A stretch of DNA of 64,000 nucleotides, from assembly GCA_015179125.1 (NCBI GenBank), contig WHVA01000181.1, forward strand, positions 124,001-188,000. Reading direction: 5' to 3'. The position numbers were made by a program, and so were the translations under genes. Source of the stretch: Gautieria morchelliformis (lineage: Eukaryota; Basidiomycota; Agaricomycetes; Gomphales; Gomphaceae). The notes below the pieces were generated by a model. It did no database searches, was not told the origin of the DNA, and saw only the letters and a program-made list of their open reading frames with translations. Shown in pieces: positions 10,736 to 21,934 of this stretch (position 1 is the first letter of the stretch; every line of letters starts with the position of its first letter).

Positions 10736-12530
10736 TTAACCAGTGTCTGAAAGAGACACTAACTGCTCACCGGAGGCAATCTGCCTGGCCATTTCTACAT
10801 CTCCAGGACATCCAGTTGTGCAAGGAAACTCATCCAACTCTATCCCAGCTGACCCAGCCTCTTCAGGTGACGCCTGGCCTTCCTGATCAGCCACATTGTC
10901 CTCCAAATTCTCAGCATGAAAATCCTCCCGGCTCAGGTGAGGGTTCCCAAATTCAGCCACTATAGCATTGTGAATACTTTGTCTGGCTGCTTGGAAGCTG
11001 GTGAATGAAAGAGAGGGTAATGAGGGGCTGTTAAGTCGACTGTGTCTCTCTTTGAGAGTTAGATGGAACCGGCAGATGATAATTACTGATAAGCTGGTTA
11101 TACCCTGTTAGTACAATCATGTCTTTCTTCTTAAATTGGTGCGAAGTACCTGTTCTGAAGGCAGTTTAAGATGGGTTGAAGGCTTGGCTTTATGCCATGG
11201 AGCAGCTGAAGGTAGCCATTCTTTTATCATGATCAATGTATCACATACCCTCAATACCTGAAATGTAAAAGAAGACTGAGTAAGCCCTCAAAGCTCAATG
11301 TCTTTATAAGTAACAATACCTCATTTGTGACCGCATTAGCCAAACTAATTGTAAGCACAAATCTAAATATGAATCAACATATGCAATATCATAGAAATAT
11401 CTCCCATACCCATATCTGACAAAGCCTTACCTGTAGATTAGTGATATGATCATATATATAAGCAATATGTTGTGTGCTCGCCTTGGTAAACCACTAGACT
11501 AATTAGAGATTTCTTATCCCAAATCTCACCTTTCCACCAAAGCCTCAGGGTTTGAATTGAGCTCAGAATGGTTATTATTACAACTCCAGTGTCGAAAAGG
11601 ATTACAGCAACATTGCTTATGGTGATCACTGTCAAAGGTATTCAGGGACAAATTGGACAATTACAAGTCTAGATATTACACCTGATGAATTTGTTAGGGT
11701 TAATCTAGGCAGAAAGTCCTGGTCAGTACTGACAAGGTTACTGTATTAACTTGTGAAATAGTGCCATTGCAGTTGTCCAAAGCAGGCACATACTATATGC
11801 AGTGAAATGAATTTATGCTATTTATACAAAGTCTGCACAGGGACATACCAGTCCAATGATAATAGGACCAAGAATAAGCAGCCCAAGGACACCCAAAACT
11901 CTTTGATTCTGAAGGGAAATAGCATAGGTGCGAGCTAGCAGAAGGCCTAGATAATAAAATGTGTTGATCCTTCTGCCTGAGACATATGTGGGTATAATCA
12001 CTCACCCTGTACACCAATCAGACAAGGAACTGTTAAAGCATCAGCTAGGTGATTGATAGTATTACATTTCCTGTGAATATATGAGTCTCTAGGTTGCTTC
12101 TTCATAATGAATGCAAGTCATACTAGATACTCATTCTGATCAGTAAGGTTGTTACACATGAGAGCATTGTCCTAATATACCTCAAGGGAGAGAGTAGAGA
12201 AATTGCTATATATGACAACAAGGAAAATAGCCAAGGTCAGGTAACGAGCGAGTAAATAGAGAACGGTGCCGAGTTTGACGGTCTTGCACCAAATGAGCTT
12301 GATTTCAGATGGAAGCAGGAGAAGAGTGTCGTAGATGAGCAGTGCTGTATAACACGCTATGGAAATCGTGGAATTAGATAGGGGTCATGTACACATACTA
12401 AGCGCTGCGATGGTGGCAGAGTTGAGTGCAAAGCTAGTCCAGGTAAGTTCTTCTGCATCTCTCTCAATGTGGTAAGTACGTACGAGTCTGATAACTCCTG
12501 TATTTCAGCCGAGGGGTCTTCGTGAGACAT
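10736..12530 (-). CDS. DUF6533-domain multi-pass membrane protein (D1)
   Basis: A spliced minus-strand gene; the start at 12,530 (MSHEDPSAEIQELSD) is shared with its paralogue at 52,251. A 50-bp intron leads to SFALNSATIAAL. A 42-bp intron leads to TCYTALLIYDTLLLLPSE and LLARYLTLAIFLVVIY, the hallmark of the DUF6533 domain, whose proteins are predicted multi-pass membrane proteins of unknown function abundant in Agaricomycetes. Later exons give SDWCTG, then LLLARTYAISLQNQRVLGV, then FDTGVVIITILSSIQTLRLW, then a short hydrophobic exon and a soluble acidic tail (GNPHLSREDFHAENLEDN) to the stop at 10,736. All exons stay open. One donor, at 11,481-11,480, is GC instead of the GT of D2. Probably intact; role unknown, receptor-like topology is inference. 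Confidence 0.8.
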
Positions 12531-13029
12531 GATATAAGAAAAACTGGAATGTAGACGAGGGACTAAGTTTTGCGTAGCGATGTGGGGTTGGAGTAGCAGA
12601 TCGCGCAAGGCGCATATATAAGCTTCTGGCCGTGGGTGCTGCCAGGTCAACCGATATTCACAACATCCTATCAGTGCGAAGCATGGTGCAATTTGCAAGG
12701 TGGGCGGGTCTGATAGAAGAACGTCACGTGTAAAAGAGTTAATACAAGGTCGAAGCATCTGATACAGTGATCCGCTCGGGCGAGTAATTGAGTCTTGGGT
12801 TCTTGCCAGGAACTGGTTATTATATCAGCGGAATAGCCTCAAAAATGCATATAAAACTTCACGTCATGTAAGCGCACTTGGCACTCATTGGGGACTCTAA
12901 GTCCAGTGTCAGCATAACGACCCATGAAAACCAACTGCAATAAGGCTCACTGATGATGAAGCCGATCCGGGGTATTACTTAAAAAGAAGGGAGCACGAGG
13001 AAGCGAGATGATCGGGAGATCCCACCTCA

Positions 13030-15756
13030 ATCACCAGAGTTTGCATGTGTCAGTGATTCTAAAGTGACGTCGGATGATCTCTGCAGCCATACCAGCTCGT
13101 GTCAATGTTGCTGGATATAGCGACACGGGGCATTTCTCATTTTGGTGGCATCTCCTGACGTGGGAAGAGGTCGTATGGAGAGACCATCGAATTTCGACAT
13201 GAGGCACAACGACTGCTAACCACGATACCGTGCATTCGATGTAGCGGCTGTGACGGTGGTAGAGTTGTGCCGGGGATAGCCCGGTGATCTGCAACGTTTA
13301 TTTAGTATGCTATTATTAGAATGACGACAGTGGCACCCAGCGAGAACAAACGGCATTGGACGTCTGGCAGTTTTTAACTCAGATCAGACAAATGTGTAGC
13401 TGGCGTGAATCATGTCAGTTCCCTTGGTAACTGGTTGGCTCCAGAGTCGAATATAAACAACATCATCACATACACAGCACATCCACATGGAATTTCAAAC
13501 ACCGGATACTGATAACCCCGAGCGAAGACAGGTCGTCGTGCGCGCGGATCAGGAACCCACCAAACAAAGACAAACATGCACACCGGTGCCTGACTCGGCA
13601 GCATGACACGACACAGACAACAAGCGCTGGCATCGTCGTCTCCCCATGGTACGCACATGTCATCCCGGCCACGCATTTTACCCATACACTCCAAACTTCA
13701 GTTCACCGCCCCTCACGTAACATTAACAGCCCCCCCCATCCCAGGCTTCATATCTCCTCCCGCCCTTTCCCGCCCACGATCATGAACTTACGATGTTTCC
13801 GGTGTGTGTCTGCCAGTGTAGGAGACGGTGGCGTGTGTACATGTGCCGGGTGTAGAAAAGGCCAGCAAGAGGAATGTATATGCGTTATTTCTCTTTGCAT
13901 AGAAGCCCGCCGTCCATCCTGCATGAACGCGTTTGCTGCCCTCTCCACCACCTCTCGCCATCCGTCCATCCCCCAGCATCACAAGCACAGACCCTGGAGG
14001 CACAACACCGCCCGGCGGATGGTACGTCCAGTTGCCCAGTCCCTCGTGTCTCGTACCGAACGCCACTCACTGCTCCCTAGACTCCACCCTCCCGCCCCTC
14101 ACGTCCCGCACCGCTCTCCCACCCCGCGGCGGACACTTCCCGCCCTCGCCCACAGGGAACGAGCTCATGAAGCTCTTCCCAGCCTGTTCCCCGAGCGGCG
14201 GCTCCTTCCCGCACGCCCACCGGGACGCGGGGGGCTTCACCGCGGAGGATGCGCGCTGCCCGTGCGAGGCGTGTGCCCTGGGCGAACTGGAGAAGAATAG
14301 GCGGATCGCGCTCGGGCGCGGCCGCTACGCGTGGTTTGACGGGCAGTAGCGTGCCTTTTTCGACGGCGGGGACAGGCGCGCGCGCGTGCTCAACTGCGGG
14401 CGGCCGCGCCACGACACCGACGCCCCCAGACGGCGGGAGTACTTCATGACGGCGCCTGTGCGGGAGTTCAGGGGCGCGGCCGGCCACGAGTTTCATGTCG
14501 GCGGGGAGCCCGTGCGCGTCATTGGCGTGGCAGGGCCTGGGGACGAGCCCTCCCCGAAGTGGGGCAGTGGGCTGGGGCTGGGGCTGGGGGTTGGGCTGGA
14601 GAGCGCGGCCGCCGTGGATGCGTCGCTGCGCCTCTCACCTGGGGTCCGCGTGCGCGACGCACGTGAGCACGTGCGCGCGTCGCCCCCCTGGTCGCCGCGG
14701 TGGGCCACGGCCATGCTGATGTACGGCACATCCCCGCACCCCTGAACACACATGCCGCTGCCGCCCTCAGCAACTACAGGCGCAGCCGCAGCACCACATA
14801 CTCCCCGTAAACCCCCTTACCCCATGCCTACCACCGCCGCCGCCACCGCACCCTTTCCCGCACCTCCCAGAGCCCGCCAAAGCCCGCCGCCGACCCACGT
14901 GCAAATACACGAACCGGGTCTCGTGATCCCGACCGCACGCCCCGTAGGAACGGGAACGGGAACGGACCCGCCCCGGCGCCCAACGCGTACCCCACCCCAG
15001 TCACTCATTCTCCCCCCGCGCTCGCCCACGCCCACGCCCACGCAGCAGGAGAACGCGCATGCCTACCCGCTCGCGGGGTCGCTGCCTCCCCACCCCCCCC
15101 ACACACACGAACCCGCACCACAGCTCGAACAAGCTCCCCTCCATCGCGGCGTCTGCACCAAGGCCTGTCACGGTCACCGGTCCTAGGGTGGGTCCTGGTG
15201 TGGGGGTGACGAGTCTGGTGCTAGTGCGATGGCACTAGGCGCATTTATTAGGGCTTGGGTGCGTGGGATGCCTAGGTCTGTGGGTATGAGGTATGAGGTA
15301 TGTGCAAAGCAAGAGCAACGGGAGCGTTATCATGATGTGATGCGGGGTACATGCCCCAGGCCCGGGGTCTTCGGTATTCGATTCATGAGGGGAGCAGGGG
15401 GAGTGAAGGGGAGGGGGAAACGTGCTGCCGACCTGCGCCGCGGCGGCTCGACTAGACCATAGACTGTAGTGGGGTATGGGGGGTTGGAAGTATGGATCGT
15501 GTACGAGTCGTGTATCGTGTGTCACGCCGCGCGTGGCGTGTAATGCGTTGTACTCCCGTACTGGTATCTATCTCTTTCTCGACTCTCAAGCTTCATAGTG
15601 CTACACAATGGTCATATCCCTACATTCCTAACCCAATACACACCAACTACACCAATACACCAGTACACCAATCATCAATTCACCCAAACACCGTGGCAAC
15701 GTCGTTCCCGGGAATCCTTACCTCTGAGTCGCGGGTCCCTGATTCCAGGCACCTAA
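13030..15756 (+). repeat. Module A copy 2 (A2)
   Basis: This copy begins with ccagagtttgcatg followed by ctggatatagcgac, shared with A3, A4 and A5, and is the longest direct copy. The distal end (acaccgtggcaacgtcgttc, then gattccaggcaccta) is shared with A4. It has several GC-rich simple tracts, including repeated acggga near 14,948 and Pro-rich-coding CCACCG runs. Confidence 0.85.
13782..14745 (+). pseudogene. Unknown GC-rich gene family, copy A2
   Basis: The best-preserved copy of an unrecognised family. The ATG at 13,782 opens a Cys-rich head (MNLRCFRCVSAS, then CTCAGCRKGQQEE), reminiscent of a small zinc-binding motif. The body gives NELMKLFPACSPSGGSF, then EDARCPCEACALGELEKNRR and RYAWFDGQ, followed by a stop at 14,347. 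After it the same protein continues as RHDTDAPRRREYFMTAP, GHEFHVGGEPVRVIGVAGPG, and DASLRLSPGVRVRDAREHV, ending in AMLMYGTSPHP at 14,743. Head and body lie in different frames, so at least one frameshift and one stop are present unless introns bridge them. Function unknown. Confidence 0.5.
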
Positions 15757-16063
15757 CGTTGGAGTTACAAACGCGGCCACGCGGCCAAGGCCATTAATGG
15801 TGTTAACTACTTTCGGTGCAAGACATCTGTTACAGTAATCAGTGTGTAAGTAGGTATGTCCTTACAACAAATACCTTCCTGAGCTCCTGGCTTCCTCGTG
15901 GTCCGCACATGTTTTGGGGTCCCTTCCTCTCCTTTCGAGCTCCCGGTTTTTTATCCTCTCTTTTATATGCTACGTCAGGGTGCATTTCACCCGTTCACTC
16001 TCAGTCGCTAGTTCAGCTGAACTCTGCTGCGCACATACTTATATACTGGCTTCAAAATTGCTC
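15757..16063. other. Short spacer before the glycosyltransferase relic
   Basis: Nothing recognised. The plus-strand ORF crossing 15,816-16,499 lies antisense to the glycosyltransferase C-terminus and is treated as a shadow. Confidence 0.4.
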
Positions 16064-19000
16064 TAATCAGGCATACTTTATGTGCCTTTCTGAATCGCTT
16101 GAACTGTCAGCCAGAAATATCCTCAGGTCGTTCAGTGCTTCCCCACCCTCCTCCCACTCTTTCTTCCACTTGTACCGCATTGACTCCGCATTGCGTCTCT
16201 TTCGCTCCCGGTCCTCGAGCCTTTTGAAGAATATTGCGTGCCACAGCCGCTACGGCCCCATTAGTACCTGTTGGATGTACCATGCGATAGTGTGGCTTCA
16301 AGCCAGGTCCCGTACGGACTTCAACCATTTGAAACGCGACGTCGAGATTGAGCGTGAGATGAGCGGCGTTGACAAGGTGGTGCCAATAAATATAATGTAC
16401 GCGCAACAGTGGACACGAACGTACATTGGTATCCCTTGCGCCAGCGCTTTCGTAACGCTATTCTACCCACAATGTCTCAGGATCCATCCAGTAGCCTGAG
16501 GAAAAGCAAGTCAACTCTATATATAACTACTAGTTGTGACATTTAGTACCCACAGGATGATTCAAGGTGAGGAGACTATTTCGAGAGAAGCCCAATTCCA
16601 GATTGCTTGATATTTTCAGCATATCCTGGTGGTATGACAGCTTTTGGAAAGGCGTGTGAAAATGTCTGAATTCAGGGTCAGTAGTCCTGAAGTGCTGGAG
16701 AGTAATAGGGACGCTTACGAAAGGAAGCCAAGCACCAGAAGAACATCCACTAGTATCCATGTATGTTCATTTCTCCGAGGCCAACACAAACTTCCGGAGA
16801 CCTACAGATTAATAGTGTTCTCCGGGCTCGGGCCGGGCTCGAAAGCCCGGGCTTTGGAGGGCTCGGGCCCCCCAAAATCGAAGCCCGGCCCAGGACGAGG
16901 GCTCCGGCCGGGCTCGGGCTCGGCCGGGCTAAAGCACGGGCCTGTGGGTGGGACTCGTTGTGGTGAATTTGGACCGTACTGGGAGGCGGTGGACTGTGCA
17001 TCCACACCGTAAGTTGAGATGGGATTCCGTACTTGTGCACCATACTTGTGGGAGCGGGGGTGGAGGGTGCGTAGACACCATACAGTACATCGCGCGCCTA
17101 TGGACCGTTCTGGGTGCCTGTGGACCATAGTGGGAGGTGCCTCTAAGCAAGGTCTCACTTCTCGAACGGGGTATACCTTCCGTCCTGATTCCTTGCGCGC
17201 AGCTCACTCACGCGCGTGCTGCTCGCAGCCACCAGCTACAACGCCAACCTCGATCAGTCGAGCAAGATTCTCCCCGCGCGCGCTGGAGGCGCAGGTCACG
17301 CGCCTGAGCGAGATCAATGAGACTCTCACTCACTGTTGCGCACCACACGGGCCACATGCCTACCGACCTCGACCTCGGCCTCGCGCCCCCAAAGGCATTT
17401 TGATGAGCACCAGACCGAGCCTGACGTCGAGCAGCGTCTCGAGTAACGCACGCTCTCACCGCCGCCGGATGTGCACCCCTCGCCGATGTAACAGCAGCAC
17501 CAGGGGCAACCGCAACACCACCACCCACAGGACGCGCTGTACCACCGCCACAGCGACTCGAGCGCGAGTGCATCCCAGGCTTTCGGCAGCGAGTACTGAG
17601 CGCGGCGCGAGACGGCAAGCGGGCGTGCTTGAATGGAGACGGACTCTGACGGGCGCTTCTGGCAGACGATTTGGCACGAATTGCGAGAACGGAGGGAGGA
17701 CGGTTGAGGTGGGGTATGTATAACGGTACACGCAAAGGATGCACCGTCGAGCAGGGCTTGCTGGCAGTCGCCAAGGACGCACCGGTCGAGGTCGCAGGCC
17801 GATTTCACGCAGTGCGACGTATTATTTAACGGGACGTATTTAGAAGGCGGGAGTACGTGGGCGTGTGGGAGTGTGGGCGCAGGCGCATGAAAATAGGGGG
17901 AAGTATGTGACCGCGTGGATCCCAGGTGGGCTGCGTGTGGTGGAGGATGAAAGCAAAGGTATAACAAATTCAGTGCATTTGGGTATACATATAGTATATA
18001 TATTTGTATATTTGCTGGTGTCAAACGACAATCCTCGATGGCGGCAACAATGGAGGTTCCCACCCAAAAGCCTCGGGCTCGGGCTTCCCAGATCTCAAGC
18101 CCGGCCCTTCCAGCGGGCTTTCTGAGGCTTGGGCCGGGCTCGGGCTCAGCCCGGGCTTAAGCCCGACCCGGGAGACCACTACAGATTAAGAGTGGTCAAG
18201 GCTCTGTAGTAACTCATGCTCACATGACTTACGTAGATAGCAGATCACTCTCCGTGGCTTTTGAGCCGGTTTTAAATTCATCACCATTTTTCGAGCAGGC
18301 AAATTCCATCTGTTTTGCTGCGTCGGACAGCCCGGTATCTCCGAAACCAGGGGAAACCAACGGTCCAATAGCATATACTGGACGGTTGGTCTCCCCAAGT
18401 CATCTGCGCATAGCTTCAAGCTTTTTGGTTCGTATGCGGAGCTTGAGACCGAAACAAATCCGTCGTCACATTCACAGGAAACTCTTGAAAGCAGGATATC
18501 ATCAGGTGAAAATCAAAGCGGCATCTTGTGCAACGTGAAGATCTACGCACCTGTACGCGGTGGTAAACATTTCATTTTGTTGAAGTCACGGTTCCGGCTG
18601 GTGGAAGGCAAACACCATGAGTAAAAATTTGACCAGTAGTTCTCAACCCCACCTCCTGAGAGACCAATTCATAGTCGTACATTGGCGGTAATCCAGCGAA
18701 ATTCTTCAGGTGTTGATGGGTGATACAAGTGACAGCCCAATCTGTTCTACTTGCAGCTGAACACATACTAAGACCATATTTACCTCATCCATGCTATCGT
18801 CTAATTTTCTCCTAGTAACTTCAGCCTGCGTGCAGCCCTTCGCTTCCCCATGCCCGAACCCGCCAAGTTCCGGGCCCATGACGGTGAGCATAAAATAGGC
18901 GTATGCGGAACCCCAAGCAAGCACGGGAATACTTCTTTTAGTCACAGATAAAGAATGGGAAGAAGGAAAAACTAGAACGTCAATCGTGGTCATGGCAATA

Positions 19001-19160
19001 CGAAAACACTTACGTCAAGAACCACAGCCATTGGTTTCTGGATTGCCTCAGAGGTATGGTTGGTCTCGAGACACCGGACAGATTTAGAGTTTACCAGCTT
19101 GTTGTAATCATCCGGAAACTCTTGTACAATCATCGGCACCAAATGCAGCAGGGTCCCTGC
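16064..19160 (-). pseudogene. Fungal UDP-glycosyltransferase pseudogene
   Basis: Minus strand, 5' to 3': LVPMIVQEFPDDYNKLV; after a GTAAGT intron LDFFLLPIL; after a frameshift VPVLAWGSAYAYFM and MGPELGGFGHGEAK; after another intron AGLPPMYDYELVSQE; then RPVYAIGPLVSPGFG with SDAAKQMEFACSKNG; and beyond the hAT insertion VIPPGYAENIKQSGIGLLSR, VNAAHLTLNLDVAFQMVEV, and KRRNAESMRYKWKKEWEEGG with a stop at about 16,064. These match the layout of Agaricomycete UDP-sugar glycosyltransferases, which transfer sugars to small molecules. The N-terminal part is missing at the solo LTR starting at 19,161. Several frameshifts, a missing segment and the 1.37-kb hAT insertion show it is dead. Confidence 0.82.
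16813..18181. mobile_element. Non-autonomous hAT-type element hAT-1
   Basis: The element is flanked by a perfect 8-bp duplication, cagattaa (16,805-16,812 and 18,182-18,189), the size expected for hAT transposons. Its ends are inverted repeats: TAGTGTTCTCCGGG on the left and, as reverse complement, TAGTGGTCTCCCGGG on the right. Behind each end lie many GGGCTCGGGCC and AAGCCCGG subterminal motifs, typical transposase-binding arrays. It carries no transposase; the interior (about 17,160-17,780) is GC-rich and partly open. Its TIR matches that of the transposase relic at 21,935. It sits inside the glycosyltransferase pseudogene. Confidence 0.88.
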
Positions 19161-20194
19161 TGTCAATATTGGTTTTCAGGCGTTGATATTGTGTATTAGT
19201 GAACACAGCGAATGCCCGAATAACTTGTGCGAATATGTATGCCATTCGGCGAATAGGTGAACCAATGAATGTTCACAAGGTAAGAGGGTTTTCCTAAACG
19301 GGGCTCACCCTATCTACAGTCGTAGCGAAATAGCCCTTGACTCTTGACGATGGAACGTGCAAGGTCTCACGGAAGGGCTGTCTAAGTCTCGACAATCCCT
19401 TCGCTGGCGAAGGTGCCCTTCGGAGCCCTTTGCCAACAGCACAGAAAATGGTTTGAAGGCTAAGGTAACGAAGATGAAGTATGAGAACTCACCAGTGATG
19501 CCTAAGTCCTCTCCTAGTCGAAGATGGAAATCTCCAAGAGAAGGCTTAAGACGATGACCACGGCGAGGTCAAAGCTGCACAAGATGAACGACGTATGATA
19601 ATTGAACTGGTGAATATACATGCGAATGTAAACTACTTATATCGAATGCTTGTAAGGTATCAGCGAATAGGAAAGAGGCCATCACAAGTCAGGGTTGGAT
19701 AGGGGTGCGCAGTCATGATACAACATAGATGAAATAAACATACAATAGAATGTGAGAAGAGGGAGAACATGAAACAATGGAGAGTAAAGGTGGTGAAGGC
19801 ACTTATGGACAAAACCATGTCTTGGGACCCGCATACATGCTACCCTGCACGGACTCTTGGTCTACTGGGTTGATTCCGCACGACCTATGGAAGGGATGTC
19901 CTGCGAACATACTTTGACCATACGAACGCCCAATGGGGTTGGATTTAAGAAGACGATGGGGTTAATGATGAACCATCATGCCGGGTGAATGGTATCGATT
20001 GTATTTGATGGTGTGCCTGCTGGCGAATGATGCGAGCAGTGAATAGCCGTTCGCCGAAATGCAAGGAAGGGCGAACAGAAGTGACATAGGGGAGGAGAGG
20101 TTGAGGTGGAGGGCGAAGCCGAGCGAACACTGAGGAGGAGTAGAGAAAGGGAAAATGGGGATACCAAGATGCAGGAAATACACAGGTCATGGCA
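19161..20194 (+). mobile_element. Solo LTR, family X, copy 1
   Basis: A 1,034-bp copy of the LTR also found at 38,029-39,060 and 44,604-45,636. It starts TGTCAATATTGG and ends ggtcatggca (TGACA in the other copies). No matching 5-bp duplication flanks it (cctgc against accca), and it abuts the cut end of the glycosyltransferase, so a deletion or recombination may have accompanied it. Confidence 0.8.
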
Positions 20195-20703
20195 ACCCAA
20201 CTATCAGAACACCATCGGAAGAGGGTCGAGCAGAGGAGGTGGTTTTTAGGAAAAAATATATCAGATATATCAGAATTGATATATTTGATGACTCAGGGAG
20301 TTGGGACTCTTCGTGCACCCCTGTGGACGGTATATGCGCGAGCTGACTAAGCTCTGTGGAGCGAGTGCGTCACTGATTGATGTAGGTCACGTGACCGAGT
20401 CGAGCAAGAAACAGTGTCGATCCAAGGGATAGTCAAATCAAAAGCGTTTGCTTTTAAGGTAGTATAGAGTAAACAATGATAGTGGACCCTCGACGAAGAT
20501 TTGGAATAAACTATCAAGATCTGAGCTCTGTAGCTATCAAACAAGACTACAGTAATTTCAGGAGGCAGAATAATTGATTCTGGATTGTTCTGGATAATAT
20601 TCTGGATGTTTTGTTTGTACATTTATGGTAGCTACTTATACTAAAATAGTTGTGAGTACCAGTGTTCAAGATAGTGATAGAATGGGTCAGGATAATGTGG
20701 AAA
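20195..20703. other. Interval without recognised gene
   Basis: AT-rich sequence with short ORFs that carry no motif. A TATATCAGATATATC-like tract lies at about 20,257-20,285. No feature supported. Confidence 0.35.
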
Positions 20704-21082
20704 TGCTCCACAGGCTGCATACAGCTGTGGAGCAGGAACAATGATGGGGATACTTGTCCTACTGACAAGTATCTAAGCTGGGACCTTGGAGCAATATACA
20801 AAGCCCCTTTCAACATGTAATACGGCTCGTAATCAGTGGAGCTGGTCAGGGGAATAGAATAGAAAAGAAATCATGTGTGTCCTGTGCTGTGTGCCTACAG
20901 CAGCCTTGGCAAGACATTTGCCATCTCTGTACCTCTCTCCTGAGGTAGCTATTCACTACGTCCATAGATAGGACAGTGTACTGTAATCTACATCGTGTCC
21001 TATGTCCCTGTATGGGACTATTAGTCCCATAGCAATATTTCTTCTGACCAGGGCCCAGGTGCCTGCTTTCCAGGGCAGGCAC
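20704..21082. repeat. Cluster of five perfect short hairpins
   Basis: Five perfect inverted repeats lie within 379 bp: 20,704-20,734 (10-bp arms), 20,749-20,773 (10-bp arms, 5-base loop), 20,968-21,003 (8-bp arms, longer loop), 21,011-21,031 (10-bp arms, 1-base centre) and 21,059-21,082 (8-bp arms). No ORF explains them. Confidence 0.7.
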
Positions 21083-21934
21083 TGCTACTGGTGCATGGAT
21101 TATTTCTCCCAGATGTTTAGCTCAGTTAGACATGTTGTATAGACCTTAGAATAATGTTTGATATAGCTATCCATTTATTCTAACAGTGGTAGGCCCAGTG
21201 ATGACTGCCGAGTCAGTCCCAAGACATTGATCGTGCGTTTGACGGCGTGGCTATGGTAGTTGGCGCGAACAGCGAGAATTGGTTGCCGAACATGACAATG
21301 GTGATCGGAACAAACATGAAGGTGGGGTGAGAAAATAGGAAAACTGAGCTTCTGAGTATGGGAAATAAACGTGTCATGACACCCGCTCGTACATATTGAC
21401 GAGTCTACGGAGAGTTAATCATACAAGAGGATTGTGGGTTCGAGTACCTTATATTGGCCTTAGCCCTGAAGTTTGCCTTGCCAGCTGAGAAGTATCTACT
21501 TATCTCACGTTGCATTCGTTAACCATATTCTCCCACTATCAGCAGAGTGATAGCAACATCGGAGCGCTCCTTTACAACCTTGGCTGCAAGTGCGCAGAAT
21601 GGCCTGAGGTGTCCTAAAGCAGCAGATATAAGATTAACAGGTTCTTCATATGAAAAATTGTGTTACACCTAGCCCACCCAGGCATGCATAGCAGGAGAAT
21701 ATACCCAGAGATGGTGGCCTGCAACGATCCCATGATGGAATGACAAATTTGGAGAGTGGAAGTGTAAAACGAAGGAATGTAAAATACGAAATATTATTCA
21801 ATCTACTCGAGATCCATCTGCTTTTATACTAAAGGTAATGTCCCTTTATTCATAATGCTTCAAGCTGCCATTGTGCTGATGTCATGCCGGCCCACCAACA
21901 TCCTGGAGTCGAGAGTGTTCTCGAACATCTGGCT
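21083..21934. other. Interval without recognised gene
   Basis: No supported gene. A tagctcagttag string at about 21,118 and a gggttcgagtacc string at about 21,438 resemble tRNA A and B boxes but are 320 bp apart and no cloverleaf can be folded around them. Confidence 0.35.

Larger units (their letters stand above)
8122..15756 (+). repeat. Segmental duplication, copy 1 (modules B-C-D-A)
   Basis: Sequence from about 8,122 (tcctcaagttgcagcatatg) to about 15,756 (gattccaggcaccta) is repeated in the same order and orientation at about 46,898-55,352. Divergence is visible but modest, with many small indels. Copy 2 is longer because of a 0.7-kb insertion at 47,045-47,770 and a 497-bp solo LTR at 49,849-50,345. 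The block carries a broken gene (B), a promoter-like repeat (C), a DUF6533 gene (D1) and a GC-rich degenerate gene (A2). Confidence 0.88.

Noticed and set aside
15816..16499. 227-codon plus-strand ORF
   Set aside because: It is antisense to the clearly recognisable C-terminus of the UDP-glycosyltransferase on the minus strand.
21118..21450. tRNA or SINE promoter boxes
   Set aside because: A-box-like and B-box-like strings are about 320 bp apart and no cloverleaf or acceptor stem can be formed.
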